Origin: Nocardia terpenica
Lineage (GTDB): Bacteria > Actinomycetota > Actinomycetes > Mycobacteriales > Mycobacteriaceae
Assembly (NCBI RefSeq): GCF_013186535.1
Contig: NZ_JABMCZ010000003.1
Coordinates: 1,364,001-1,428,000 of the forward strand
Direction of reading: 5' to 3'
DNA: 64,000 nt
Both the position numbers and the translations under genes were made by a program. Shown in pieces: positions 8,141 through 16,219 of this stretch. Position 1 is the stretch's first letter; the number at the start of each line of letters is the position of its first letter. Under the pieces are notes generated by a model, which saw nothing but the letters and a program-made list of their open reading frames with translations, had not been told where the DNA came from and did no database searches.

Positions 8141-8998
8141 GTGAGAACTGGCACTGTGGACGCGACACAGGAATTGGCCGCTTTCCTGCGCGCCCGGCGG
8201 GAACGACTGGATCCGCGCGATTTCGGCCTGCCCGAGCGCAGGCAGGCCCGCCGGACCCCGGGCCTGCGCCGCGAGGAGGTCGCCGAGCTGGCCGGGGTCA
8301 GCACCGACTACATCGTGCGGCTGGAGCAGGGCCGCGGCCTGCGGCCCTCGCCGGAGGTGCTGGAGGCGCTGGCCCGCACGTTGCGCCTGGACTCCGACGA
8401 GCGCGTGTACCTGTTCGACCTGGCCCAGCAGCGCCCGCCGACCGTCGGCAAGCCGTCGACCACCGCGGCCCCGGCGCTGGGCCTGCTGGTCGCCGACCTG
8501 TCCCCGCTGCCCGCGATGCTGGTCAACCACCGCTACGACATCCTGGCCTGGAATCCGGAGATGGCGCGGCTGCTGGTCGACTTCGACACCCTGCCGCCCG
8601 CCCAGCGCAACACGATGTGGCTGTGCCTGCTGTACCCGGGCATGCCGGAGGATTTCTACGTCGACCGCGAGACCATCGTCCGCGAGGGCATCGCCGACCT
8701 GCGCGCCGCCTGGGCCGCCCACCCCGACGACCACGCCCTCGCCGACCTCATCGAGCAATTCACCTCGCAGAGCGAGGAATTCGCGCGCCTGTGGGCCAAG
8801 CGCGACGTCAAGGTCAACGGCCGCGGCCGCAAATCCATGCGCCACCCCGAGGCGGGCCTGCTAACCGTGAACTTCGAGGTCCTGATGCCCCTGCAGGACC
8901 CGGACCACCGCTTGATCATCTACCGCGCCGCCGACGCAGAATCACAAGCGGCACTGGATGTTCTGGCGGCCCCGGCCAAAAGCACGCCGGGGCAATGA
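8141..8998 (+). CDS. XRE-family regulator with MmyB-like C-terminal domain
   Basis: About 285 residues. An N-terminal helix-turn-helix (RTPGLRREEVAELAGVSTDYIVRLEQGR) is followed by the MmyB/PAS-like domain common in actinobacterial regulators paired with aldo/keto reductases (AMLVNHRYDILAWNPEMARL, then FARLWAKRDV and MRHPEAGLLTVNFEVL). TACCAT at 8128-8133 would start transcription close to GTG 8141, so it may be leaderless; GTG 8156 is an alternative. The last codons (APAKSTPGQ) are read from hairpin repeat copy 1, so the native C-terminus has been altered at its final residues. Confidence 0.85.
   Translation: MRTGTVDATQELAAFLRARRERLDPRDFGLPERRQARRTPGLRREEVAELAGVSTDYIVRLEQGRGLRPSPEVLEALARTLRLDSDERVYLFDLAQQRPPTVGKPSTTAAPALGLLVADLSPLPAMLVNHRYDILAWNPEMARLLVDFDTLPPAQRNTMWLCLLYPGMPEDFYVDRETIVREGIADLRAAWAAHPDDHALADLIEQFTSQSEEFARLWAKRDVKVNGRGRKSMRHPEAGLLTVNFEVLMPLQDPDHRLIIYRAADAESQAALDVLAAPAKSTPGQ
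8969..8993 (+). repeat. Palindromic element copy 1 (GCCCCGGC stem)
   Basis: Stem GCCCCGGC / GCCGGGGC (8 bp) around loop CAAAAGCAC. It lies inside the last codons of the XRE gene, ending 2 nt before the TGA at 8996-8998, and is the founder end of the tandem array that follows. Member of the ten-copy hairpin family described in the findings. Confidence 0.9.
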
Positions 8999-9512
8999 GT
9001 GCCGGGAGCGCCGGGGCAATGAGTGCCGGGAGCGCCGGGGCAATGAGTGCCGGGAGTGCCGGGGCAATGAGTGTCGGGAGCGCCGGGGCAATGAGTGTCG
9101 GGAGCGCCGGGGCAATGGGTGCCGGGAGTGCCGGGGCAATGGGTGCCGGGAGCGCCGGGGCAATGAGTGTCGGGGACGCCGGGTAATGAGTGTCGGGGAC
9201 GCCGGGGCAATGAGTGCCGGAGGCGCCGGGGCAATCATTGTTGGACGCGCTGGGTAATGATTGTTGGGCGCGCGCCGGGCAATCATTGTCAGACGCGCGC
9301 CGGGGCTGTGAATGTCGGGCGCGTTTGGGCGATGATTGCGGGGGTGCTGGGGCAATCATTGTCAGACGCGCGCTGAGGCAATGAATGTCGGACGCGTGCC
9401 GGGGCAGTGATTGACGGAGGTGCGCTGGGGCAATCATTGTCGGACGCGCGCCGGGTATTGAATGTCGGACGCGTGCCCAGGTAGTGATTGCTGGAGGTGC
9501 GCTGGGTGGCGG
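8986..9512 (+). repeat. Tandem array 1, about 22 units of ~24 nt
   Basis: Each unit begins with the right stem arm of copy 1 (GCCGGGGCAATGAG) followed by filler ending GTGCCGGGAGC or a variant. The first seven or eight units after the hairpin are nearly identical; later ones carry more substitutions and small indels until the pattern fades near 9512. It lies between the convergent XRE and flavin-reductase-like genes. The long ORFs that cross it on both strands only reflect the 24-nt (8-codon) period. Confidence 0.92.
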
Positions 9513-9528
9513 TGGGTTGTTGGCTCGG

Positions 9529-10206
9529 TTATCGGGTTGGGGTGTGGCGGGCGCGGGTGAGGTCGGGGGAGCGGTAGAAGGTTTCGGAGATGGTGGACAG
9601 GCGGGAGCTGTGGGCGCGGGGGCCTAGGGCGTAGAACTGTTGGAAGCTCATGATGAGGGGGCGCCAGGCGTCGGGGTCGATGCGGTCGGTGGTTCCGGCC
9701 ATTCGGATGGTGTCGTGCACGTGCACCCGCTGGATGCGGGCCTCGATCACGGACACGTTGCCGGTCTGCTGTGGGTCGTCGGCGGCCAGCGGGTGGACGA
9801 TGCTGACCACCGCCTCCATGGTGACCGGGCACTCGGCGACCCGCGGCGGCGAAACCGTTTCCGACGCAACGGGTGTCAGGCCCGCGGTGCCGAATTTATC
9901 GGGCTCGTAACGGTATCCGCGCTCGGCCTTGCGGGCGGAAACCGGATTCGACCCCGTGGTCAGGGCGAGCCGATCGACGGCCGGGACGAGCTCGTCCGAG
10001 GGCAGGTTCAACACGCATTCCCCGGTCCGCAGCAGGTTCTGCACCGTCTTCGACTTCGTCCCCATGCCGAGGACGGCGCGCCACCCCAGCCAGAACGCGG
10101 AGGACATCGGCGCCAGATTGGCGCTTCCGTCCTCGTTCACCGTGGAGATCAGCACGACCGGCGTGCCGAAGTACAAGATATTGGGCTCGATTCCGGTGTG
10201 AGTCAT
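9529..10206 (-). CDS. Flavin reductase-like FMN-binding protein
   Basis: A 225-residue protein of the flavin reductase-like split-barrel family: N-terminal ILYFGTPVVLISTVNEDGSANLAPMSS and AVLGMGTKSKTVQNLLRTGECVLNLPS are the typical FMN-binding segments, and ECPVTMEAVV follows the GYRYEPDKFGTAGLTP region. ATG 10206 is chosen; GTG 10221 is a 5-codon-longer alternative. Divergent from the NRPS, with 186-201 bp between. Partner or substrate unknown. Its 3' end abuts tandem array 1. Confidence 0.82.
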   Translation of the reverse strand: MTHTGIEPNILYFGTPVVLISTVNEDGSANLAPMSSAFWLGWRAVLGMGTKSKTVQNLLRTGECVLNLPSDELVPAVDRLALTTGSNPVSARKAERGYRYEPDKFGTAGLTPVASETVSPPRVAECPVTMEAVVSIVHPLAADDPQQTGNVSVIEARIQRVHVHDTIRMAGTTDRIDPDAWRPLIMSFQQFYALGPRAHSSRLSTISETFYRSPDLTRARHTPTR

Positions 10207-10407
10207 CGTCGTCGCAGTCACAGGCCAAGCCTGCAATGTCCGCTCCGCCGGGGCTGGCGGTATCCGGACAGGGCATTCTCGCCCGGCGCACGGCTTTACC
10301 CTCGACATATGCCCGGCGTTACCGGCCTTTCCGTGCCTCATGCCGTAGGTTTGCTGGGATACTTTGCAGTGGTTCCAGTGGATGCTCTCGGGATATGAGG
10401 AGGCCCG

Positions 10408-13400
10408 GTGACGCGAGCGCAGGACCGTGCCGTGCCGGACACGGGCGCGGATGCCGTCGATCATCCGCTGTCCGGTGCGCAAGTGCGGTGGTGGGTGGCC
10501 CAGCAGCTGTATCCCGAGGTGCCCAATACCGTTGCGTTGTACCTGGATCTGCTCGGGCCGCTCGAGGTGCCCGTGCTCGAGGCGTGTGCCGAGCGGGCGG
10601 CGCGCGAGCTGCAGTCGCCCTGGGTGCGCTTTCGCCTGGTGGACGGCCGCCCCCGGCAGTTCCTGGACCCCAACGCCTTCGGACCGCTGCGCTACGAAGA
10701 CCTCCGCGACCGGCCCGATCCGGTGGGAACGGCCTCGAAAGCCATGGCCGCCGACCACGGTTCCCCGCTCGACCTGCTGACCGATCGCCTCACCACCGCC
10801 GCCCTGTACCGCGTCGCTGCCGAACATCACCTGCTCTACCTCCGTAGTCACCACATCGTGCTCGACGGAGTGGGAGCGGCCTCGGTACTGCGGCGCACGG
10901 CCGAGCTGTATCTCGAATCGGCCACCGCCGCAACGGAAACCGACGGAGCCGGGAACGGCTTTCGAGCCGGTTCGATGGTCTCCCGGCTGGGCGTGCGATC
11001 GTCGGCGCGACCCCTGTCGATTGCCGAACTACTGGAAGACGAACGCGCGTACCAGGATTCGACGCGGATGCGGGCGGATCGGGAGTATTGGCGCGAGCAG
11101 CTGCGCGAGGTGGGGCAGACCGACGGGTTCGCGGGTCGGCGGGCCGCCCCGGCGGCGATGCCGCATCGGGTGGAGGGATTCGTGTCGGCGCGCACCGCCC
11201 GGCTGTTCGCGGCGGCGCGCGGCCGGACGGGAGCCACGTTTCCGGAATTGACCGTGGCCGCCTTCGCGTGCTATCTGGCGGCCGTGACCGGGTCCGACGA
11301 GGTGGTGCTGACGCTGCCGGTGGCGGCCCGGCCGTCCGCGGCGCTGCGACGCTCGGCGGGGTCGCTGTCGAACGTGGTTCCGTTGCGAGCCACCGGGATT
11401 CGGGGCGGCACGGTGCGGGCCGCGGTCGAGCAGGTCCGGGCGCGGGTGGTGGGGGCGCTGCGGCACCAGCGCTACCGCTACGAGGATATGCAGCGCGACC
11501 GGGGCGAAAGCCATGTGGCGCGGGGCGGATTCGGGCCGGTGGTGAACGTCCTCGGCTTCATCGAGCCGCTGCGCCTGGGCCGGTCGACCGCGCAGGTGCG
11601 GCTGCTGGCCCTCGGCCCCGTCGAAGACCTGCTGCTCAACGGCTACCAGCTGGGCGCGGAGGAGGGGTCGATAAGCATTGATATGCAGGCCAATCCGGCG
11701 CTGTACTCGCAAGCGACCCTGGCCTGGCATCACGAGCGGTTCCTGGACTACCTCGAGCGATTCCTCGCCGCCGATGCGGAGCAGGTCGTTCGGGAACTGG
11801 ACCCGCCGATTGTGGTGCCGACCGTCGCGCCGGTACGCACGGATCGGCTGCTACCGGATTTATTGCGCGCCAGCCTGATTCGTCAATCCAACACTCCAAC
11901 CCCTCATGATTCCGGCATGCTTTTGGCCGGAATCTCACCGATGGATTCCGGCCAAAAGCACGCCGGAATCACCAGTGTCGGGCCGTCGGCGGAGGCGATA
12001 GCCCTTCAGGACGGCGACCGCACCTGGATCTACCGCCAACTCGACGAAGACTCCTCCCGTTGGGCCCGCGAGTTGATCGAATCAGGCGCAGGCCCGGGAA
12101 CTTTCGTCCTCCTGGCCATCCCGCGCTCGGCCGAGTCCGTCCTGGCGCTGTGGGCGGTGGCGAAAGCCGGGGCCGCGTTCGTTCCGGTCGACCCGGCCGA
12201 TCCGGCGCGCCGCCTGGCCGCGCTGGCCTCGGATTCCGGTGCGCGACTGGGCATGACAATCGCGGCCCATCGCCCCGATCTGCCCGCCGAGGTGGCCTGG
12301 CTGGTGCTGGATGACCCGTCGACGGCCGAGCGGGTCCGTCGACGGCCGAGCGATCCGATCGGGGACGACGACCGGCGCCGCACCCTGCGCCCCGATCACC
12401 CCGCCTACCTGATCTACACCTCCGGCACCACCGGAACCCCGAAGGGCGTGGCCGTCACCCATCGCGGCCTCGGCCCGCTCACCGACCACATTGTCGAACG
12501 CTATGCCGTCGACCGTGATTCGCGCGTTCTGCACGCGCACGCCTCCTCCTTCGACGCCCATCTACTGGAGCTGCTCGCCGCCTTCGCCGCCGGGGCCCGA
12601 CTGGTGGTCGCGCCCCCGGACGTGGTCGCGGGCGCGGCGCTCCGACGACTGCTGACCGACGCCGAGATCACCCACTTCCTCACCACCCCGGCCGTATTGG
12701 CCACCCTCGCACCCGAAGACGTGCCCGCCCTGCGGGTGGCGGTGGTGGGCGGCGAGGCATGCCCGGCCGACCTCGCCCGCCGCTGGGCCCCGGCGCTGCG
12801 CCTGTTCAACGGCTACGGCCCCACCGAAACCACCGTCATGGCAACCCAATCCGAAGCCCTGACCCCGGGCGCCCTCGCCCCGATCGGCCGCGCCCTGCCC
12901 GGCATTTACACGCTGGTTCTCGACCCCCACCTGCGCCTGGTCCCGCCCGGTGCCCGCGGTGAGCTTTATATCGGCGGCCCCGCCTTGGCCGTGGGCTACC
13001 TCGGCCATCCCGTCACCACCGCGGAACGCTTCGTGGCCAACCCCTTCGGGGTGACGAGCAAGTCGGACGTCATAGGCGAACGGCTGTATCGCACCGGCGA
13101 TCTGGTGCGGGCCGAGGTGGATGGCATGCTGGAGTTTCTCGGCCGCGCGGACGATCAGGTGAGTGTGCGCGGGCGGCGGGTGGAGCCCGCCGAGGTGGAG
13201 GCGGCCCTGGTCGCGCTGCCGGAGATCGCGCAGGCGGTGGTCGGCATGGATCACCCGGCATCCGGTCCCCGTCTCATCGGCTATGTGGTGGCCGCGGACG
13301 ACACTCCGCTCGACACCGCCGATCTCGTTCGTCGGCTGCGGGATGCCTTGCCCGCCGCGCTGGTACCGGCGCAGTTGATCGCGCTGGATCGGTTGCCCGT

Positions 13401-14484
13401 CACCGCGCACGGCAAGGTCGATCGATCCGCGCTGCCCGCACCGGCTTTCGCGGAGCGGCCCTATCGCGCCCCCGAAACGGCGTTGCAGCGCACCATCGCC
13501 GAGCGGTTCGCCGCCGCGACCGGGGCCGCCCGGGTCGGCCTGGACGACGACTTCTTCGAGCTCGGCGGCAATTCCCTGCTGGGCGTGCCGCTGTCGGCCG
13601 ATCTCGCCGTCGCCACCGGCCGCCCGGTCACCGTGCGCTGGCTCTACACCGCGCCGACCGTGCGCGAACTGGCCGACCGCATTGCCCACGACGACGGCAC
13701 CGGCGCCGACGACGCGCTCGGCGTCCTGCTGACGCTGCGCCGCGGCGGCGCCGAACCACCGCTGTTCTGTGTGCATTCCGCGGTCCCGCTGGCCTGGTGC
13801 TACTCCGGCCTGGCCCGCTACATCACCGACCGGCCCGTGCTGGGCCTGCAGGCCGTGACGGGGCGGCCCCGGGCCACCATCGACGAACTCGCCGAAGGCT
13901 ATGTGGCGGAGATCCTTCGGCGGCAGCCGGACGGCCCCTACCACCTGCTGGGCTGGTCGCTGGGCGGGCAGATCGCGCACGCCATCGCCGTCCGGTTGCG
14001 CGAACGCGGCTGTGCGGTAGCGGTGTTGGCCATGCTGGACAGCGTGGTGTTCCCGGAGGACATGCCGCCGCCCCCGACCCCGCGCATGCGCGACCTGCTC
14101 ACCCACCTGCTCGGCGACGAACCCGAGGACGCCGACGCCCTCGCCGACCTCACCGCCGAGCAGGCCGCGGCCGAATTGGCCGCCGCCGGAGCATCGTTCG
14201 GCACCGGCCTGACCGCCGACCAGCTGACCCGCCTGCACCGCGGCTACGCCGACGGCGTCCGCCTGTCGCACGGCTACCGACCCGGCCGCTTCGACGGCGA
14301 CCTGCTGTACTTCTCCGCCACCCGCGGGGTGACCGAGTCCTTCGGCGCGGACCTGTGGCGGCCCTACGTCACCGGGGAACTGGTCGAACACCCCGTCGAC
14401 GCCACCCACGCCCAGCTCACCAATTCCGACGTGGTCGCCGTCATCGGTCCCGTCCTGGCCGCGCACCTGGAAGCGGTGCGATGA
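10408..14484 (+). CDS. Single-module non-ribosomal peptide synthetase (C-A-T-TE)
   Basis: A 1358-residue NRPS. Condensation domain about 1-450 with SHHIVLDG near residue 148 (HHxxxDG); adenylation domain about 525-1015 with YTSGTTGTPKG near 669, NGYGPTETT, YRTGDLVR and the catalytic Lys in HGKVDRSAL; carrier domain with GGNSLL (phosphopantetheine Ser1056); thioesterase from about 1110 with GWSLGG (nucleophile Ser1184). GTG 10408 follows GAGGAGG at 10396-10402. A leading C domain with a terminal TE suggests an acyl starter joined to one amino acid and then released, which is inference. Residues 501-521, in the C-A linker, come from an inserted pair of hairpin repeats. The next gene overlaps by 4 nt. 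Confidence 0.93.
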   Translation: MTRAQDRAVPDTGADAVDHPLSGAQVRWWVAQQLYPEVPNTVALYLDLLGPLEVPVLEACAERAARELQSPWVRFRLVDGRPRQFLDPNAFGPLRYEDLRDRPDPVGTASKAMAADHGSPLDLLTDRLTTAALYRVAAEHHLLYLRSHHIVLDGVGAASVLRRTAELYLESATAATETDGAGNGFRAGSMVSRLGVRSSARPLSIAELLEDERAYQDSTRMRADREYWREQLREVGQTDGFAGRRAAPAAMPHRVEGFVSARTARLFAAARGRTGATFPELTVAAFACYLAAVTGSDEVVLTLPVAARPSAALRRSAGSLSNVVPLRATGIRGGTVRAAVEQVRARVVGALRHQRYRYEDMQRDRGESHVARGGFGPVVNVLGFIEPLRLGRSTAQVRLLALGPVEDLLLNGYQLGAEEGSISIDMQANPALYSQATLAWHHERFLDYLERFLAADAEQVVRELDPPIVVPTVAPVRTDRLLPDLLRASLIRQSNTPTPHDSGMLLAGISPMDSGQKHAGITSVGPSAEAIALQDGDRTWIYRQLDEDSSRWARELIESGAGPGTFVLLAIPRSAESVLALWAVAKAGAAFVPVDPADPARRLAALASDSGARLGMTIAAHRPDLPAEVAWLVLDDPSTAERVRRRPSDPIGDDDRRRTLRPDHPAYLIYTSGTTGTPKGVAVTHRGLGPLTDHIVERYAVDRDSRVLHAHASSFDAHLLELLAAFAAGARLVVAPPDVVAGAALRRLLTDAEITHFLTTPAVLATLAPEDVPALRVAVVGGEACPADLARRWAPALRLFNGYGPTETTVMATQSEALTPGALAPIGRALPGIYTLVLDPHLRLVPPGARGELYIGGPALAVGYLGHPVTTAERFVANPFGVTSKSDVIGERLYRTGDLVRAEVDGMLEFLGRADDQVSVRGRRVEPAEVEAALVALPEIAQAVVGMDHPASGPRLIGYVVAADDTPLDTADLVRRLRDALPAALVPAQLIALDRLPVTAHGKVDRSALPAPAFAERPYRAPETALQRTIAERFAAATGAARVGLDDDFFELGGNSLLGVPLSADLAVATGRPVTVRWLYTAPTVRELADRIAHDDGTGADDALGVLLTLRRGGAEPPLFCVHSAVPLAWCYSGLARYITDRPVLGLQAVTGRPRATIDELAEGYVAEILRRQPDGPYHLLGWSLGGQIAHAIAVRLRERGCAVAVLAMLDSVVFPEDMPPPPTPRMRDLLTHLLGDEPEDADALADLTAEQAAAELAAAGASFGTGLTADQLTRLHRGYADGVRLSHGYRPGRFDGDLLYFSATRGVTESFGADLWRPYVTGELVEHPVDATHAQLTNSDVVAVIGPVLAAHLEAVR
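11908..11970. repeat. Inverted pair of palindromic elements inside the NRPS gene (copies 2a and 2b)
   Basis: Copy 2a (11908-11934): stem GATTCCGGC/GCCGGAATC, loop ATGCTTTTG. Copy 2b (11944-11970): same stem, loop CAAAAGCAC, opposite orientation. A 9-nt spacer, TCACCGATG, separates them. The 63 nt add exactly 21 codons in frame, reading DSGMLLAGI...DSGQKHAGI, in the linker between the condensation and adenylation domains, where extra sequence should be tolerated. Confidence 0.93.
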
Positions 14485-15194
14485 CACCGGCCGCGACGAG
14501 AACCGGTGCGCGAACCGGCGTTCGGTGGACGGATGTGTACCGCGACCGGCGCGCCTGGGAGCGCGAGCACCCCGCGGCCGATCGCCTGACGCGCTGGGTG
14601 GACGAGCATCTGATGGCCCCGCACCCCGATCTCGGCCGCGACGGCCCGGTCTGCCCGTTCGTGCGGCACAGCATCGTCCGCCGGACCTTCTGGGCCGGGC
14701 TGGCGCCGGGCGGCGACGAGCTGACCATCCCGGCGCTGCAGCGCATCGTGGACGACGCGTTCGCCGTCTACGCCGATCTGCGCGCGGAAAACCCCTCGGA
14801 ATTGCGCAGCGTGACGCTGGTGACCCTGTTCCCGGGCCTCACCCGCTGCGACCTGATCGACACCGTGCACCGGTCCCGCAAGACCGAGGCGGTGACCCAC
14901 GGCCTCATGATCGGCCAGTTCTACCCCGGCTGCCCGGTCCCCGGCCTGTGGAACCGCGACTTCCGCCCCCTGGACGCGCCGGTCCCGATGCTGGTGCTGC
15001 GCAAGATGATGAGCACCGACTTCCCATTCCTGGTCGCCCGGACCGATTGGCTCTACGCCTATTTCACCCAGGTCGCCCCGGCCCTCCCCAGCAGGCTGCG
15101 CTGGGCGATAGCCGAGCGGATGCGGATGGACGGTCCCGCGGTCGGCGAGATCACCGCGCTGCGAGCGCATTCCACCGGGGAACACGCCACATGA
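14481..15194 (+). CDS. Conserved protein of NRPS operon, DUF6875-like
   Basis: A 237-residue soluble protein starting within the NRPS stop (ATGA at 14481-14484). Recognisable blocks are GPVCPFVRHSI, SVTLVTLFPG, THGLMIGQFYPGCPVPGLWN and APVPMLVLRKMM...DFPFLV. I associate this pattern with DUF6875 proteins found beside NRPS genes, but from memory only. The conserved CPF and GQFYPG motifs suggest a catalytic or cofactor site. Coupled translation with both neighbours points to a role in making or modifying the NRPS product. Confidence 0.7.
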   Translation: MTPAATRTGARTGVRWTDVYRDRRAWEREHPAADRLTRWVDEHLMAPHPDLGRDGPVCPFVRHSIVRRTFWAGLAPGGDELTIPALQRIVDDAFAVYADLRAENPSELRSVTLVTLFPGLTRCDLIDTVHRSRKTEAVTHGLMIGQFYPGCPVPGLWNRDFRPLDAPVPMLVLRKMMSTDFPFLVARTDWLYAYFTQVAPALPSRLRWAIAERMRMDGPAVGEITALRAHSTGEHAT

Positions 15195-16213
15195 CAACCC
15201 CGGTCTCGGCGCCGCAATGGTGGGATACTCCCCTCATGCACCGGCTGCTGCGCTGCCTGGCCGTCCTGTTCGCCGCATTCGCCTTCGCGATGCCCGCGGC
15301 GGCGGCCGCCGATCCCGGCGACGGATCGGCCATTCTCGATGTGCAGTCGCTGGGTGGTCGCCAATACAACGTGACCGTCTACTCCGCGGCCATGAACAAG
15401 CCTGTCACCGTGTGGGTTTCGCATCCGGACGGGCCCGCGCCCACGCTGTATCTGCTCAACGCGGTCGACGGCGGCGAGACCGGCGGCCCCTGGACCGCCC
15501 GCACCGACGTCGCCGGATTCTTCGCCGACAAGCCGGTGAATGTGGTGGTGCCGATGGGCGGCCGCGCCAGTTACTACACCGACTGGGTGGCCGACGATCC
15601 GGTGCTGGGCCGCAACAAGTGGTCCACCTTCCTGCTGCACGAGCTGCCGCCGCTGCTACAGGCTCGCTTCCAGACCAACGGCCGCAATGCCGTTGCGGGA
15701 ACGTCGATGTCGGCCACCTCGGCGCTGGACCTGGCCATCGAGGCGCCGGGCATGTACCAGGCCGTCGGCTCCTACAGCGGCTGCCCCCGCACCAGCGATA
15801 TCGCGTCCCGCGCCTACGTCCATTCGCAGCTGGGGCTTTTCGGCGCCAATGCCGACAATATGTGGGGCGGCCCCGACAATCCGGCCTGGCCCGCGCACGA
15901 CCCGGTGGTCAATGCCGACCGGTTGCGCGGTGTGGCCCTATATGTTTCGTCCGGCAACGGCGGCGCGGGCATCCACGACACCCTGTTCGATCCCTCCATC
16001 GGCGGCAACCCGATGAAGCTCGCCGACCGCCTGGCGGTGGGCGGCAGCATGGAGTCGATCGTCGCGGTGTGCACCAGGGAATTGCTGGATCGTCTTGCCG
16101 CCCTGGGCATTCCGGCCACGGCCGTCAGTCGGGCAGGCACCCACGCCTGGCCATACTGGCAGGACGACGTGCACGACTCGTGGCCGGTGTTCGCCGCCGC
16201 GCTGGGGGTGTGA
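15191..16213 (+). CDS. Secreted Ag85-like esterase / mycolyltransferase family protein
   Basis: An alpha/beta hydrolase of the antigen-85 type, about 340 residues. The signal peptide (MHRLLRC..., cleaved near AAAA-D) begins at an internal ATG at 15236, which sits behind GATACT and may be the true, leaderless start; ATG 15191 overlaps the upstream stop and fits coupled translation. AGTSMSATSALDLA holds the nucleophilic Ser, and GTHAWPYWQDDVHDSW holds the catalytic His with the WPYW pattern of mycolyltransferases. It would act in the cell envelope. Whether it transfers mycolate or works on the NRPS-derived product is unknown. Confidence 0.82.
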   Translation: MTTPVSAPQWWDTPLMHRLLRCLAVLFAAFAFAMPAAAAADPGDGSAILDVQSLGGRQYNVTVYSAAMNKPVTVWVSHPDGPAPTLYLLNAVDGGETGGPWTARTDVAGFFADKPVNVVVPMGGRASYYTDWVADDPVLGRNKWSTFLLHELPPLLQARFQTNGRNAVAGTSMSATSALDLAIEAPGMYQAVGSYSGCPRTSDIASRAYVHSQLGLFGANADNMWGGPDNPAWPAHDPVVNADRLRGVALYVSSGNGGAGIHDTLFDPSIGGNPMKLADRLAVGGSMESIVAVCTRELLDRLAALGIPATAVSRAGTHAWPYWQDDVHDSWPVFAAALGV

Positions 16214-16219
16214 GCGGGC

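Noticed and set aside
8969..8993. Classical intrinsic terminators as full explanation of the hairpin family
   Set aside because: They have no consistent T-tract, occur inside coding sequence twice, keep a fixed loop sequence and seed tandem arrays, which terminators do not.
8986..9512. CRISPR-like array
   Set aside because: Units are contiguous and vary gradually; there are no unique spacers and no cas genes. They are tandem repeats.
12540..12860. Prediction of the NRPS A-domain substrate from the specificity code
   Set aside because: Hand alignment gave an Asp-Ala-Leu start, but the remaining positions were uncertain and no confident match to a known code came to mind.
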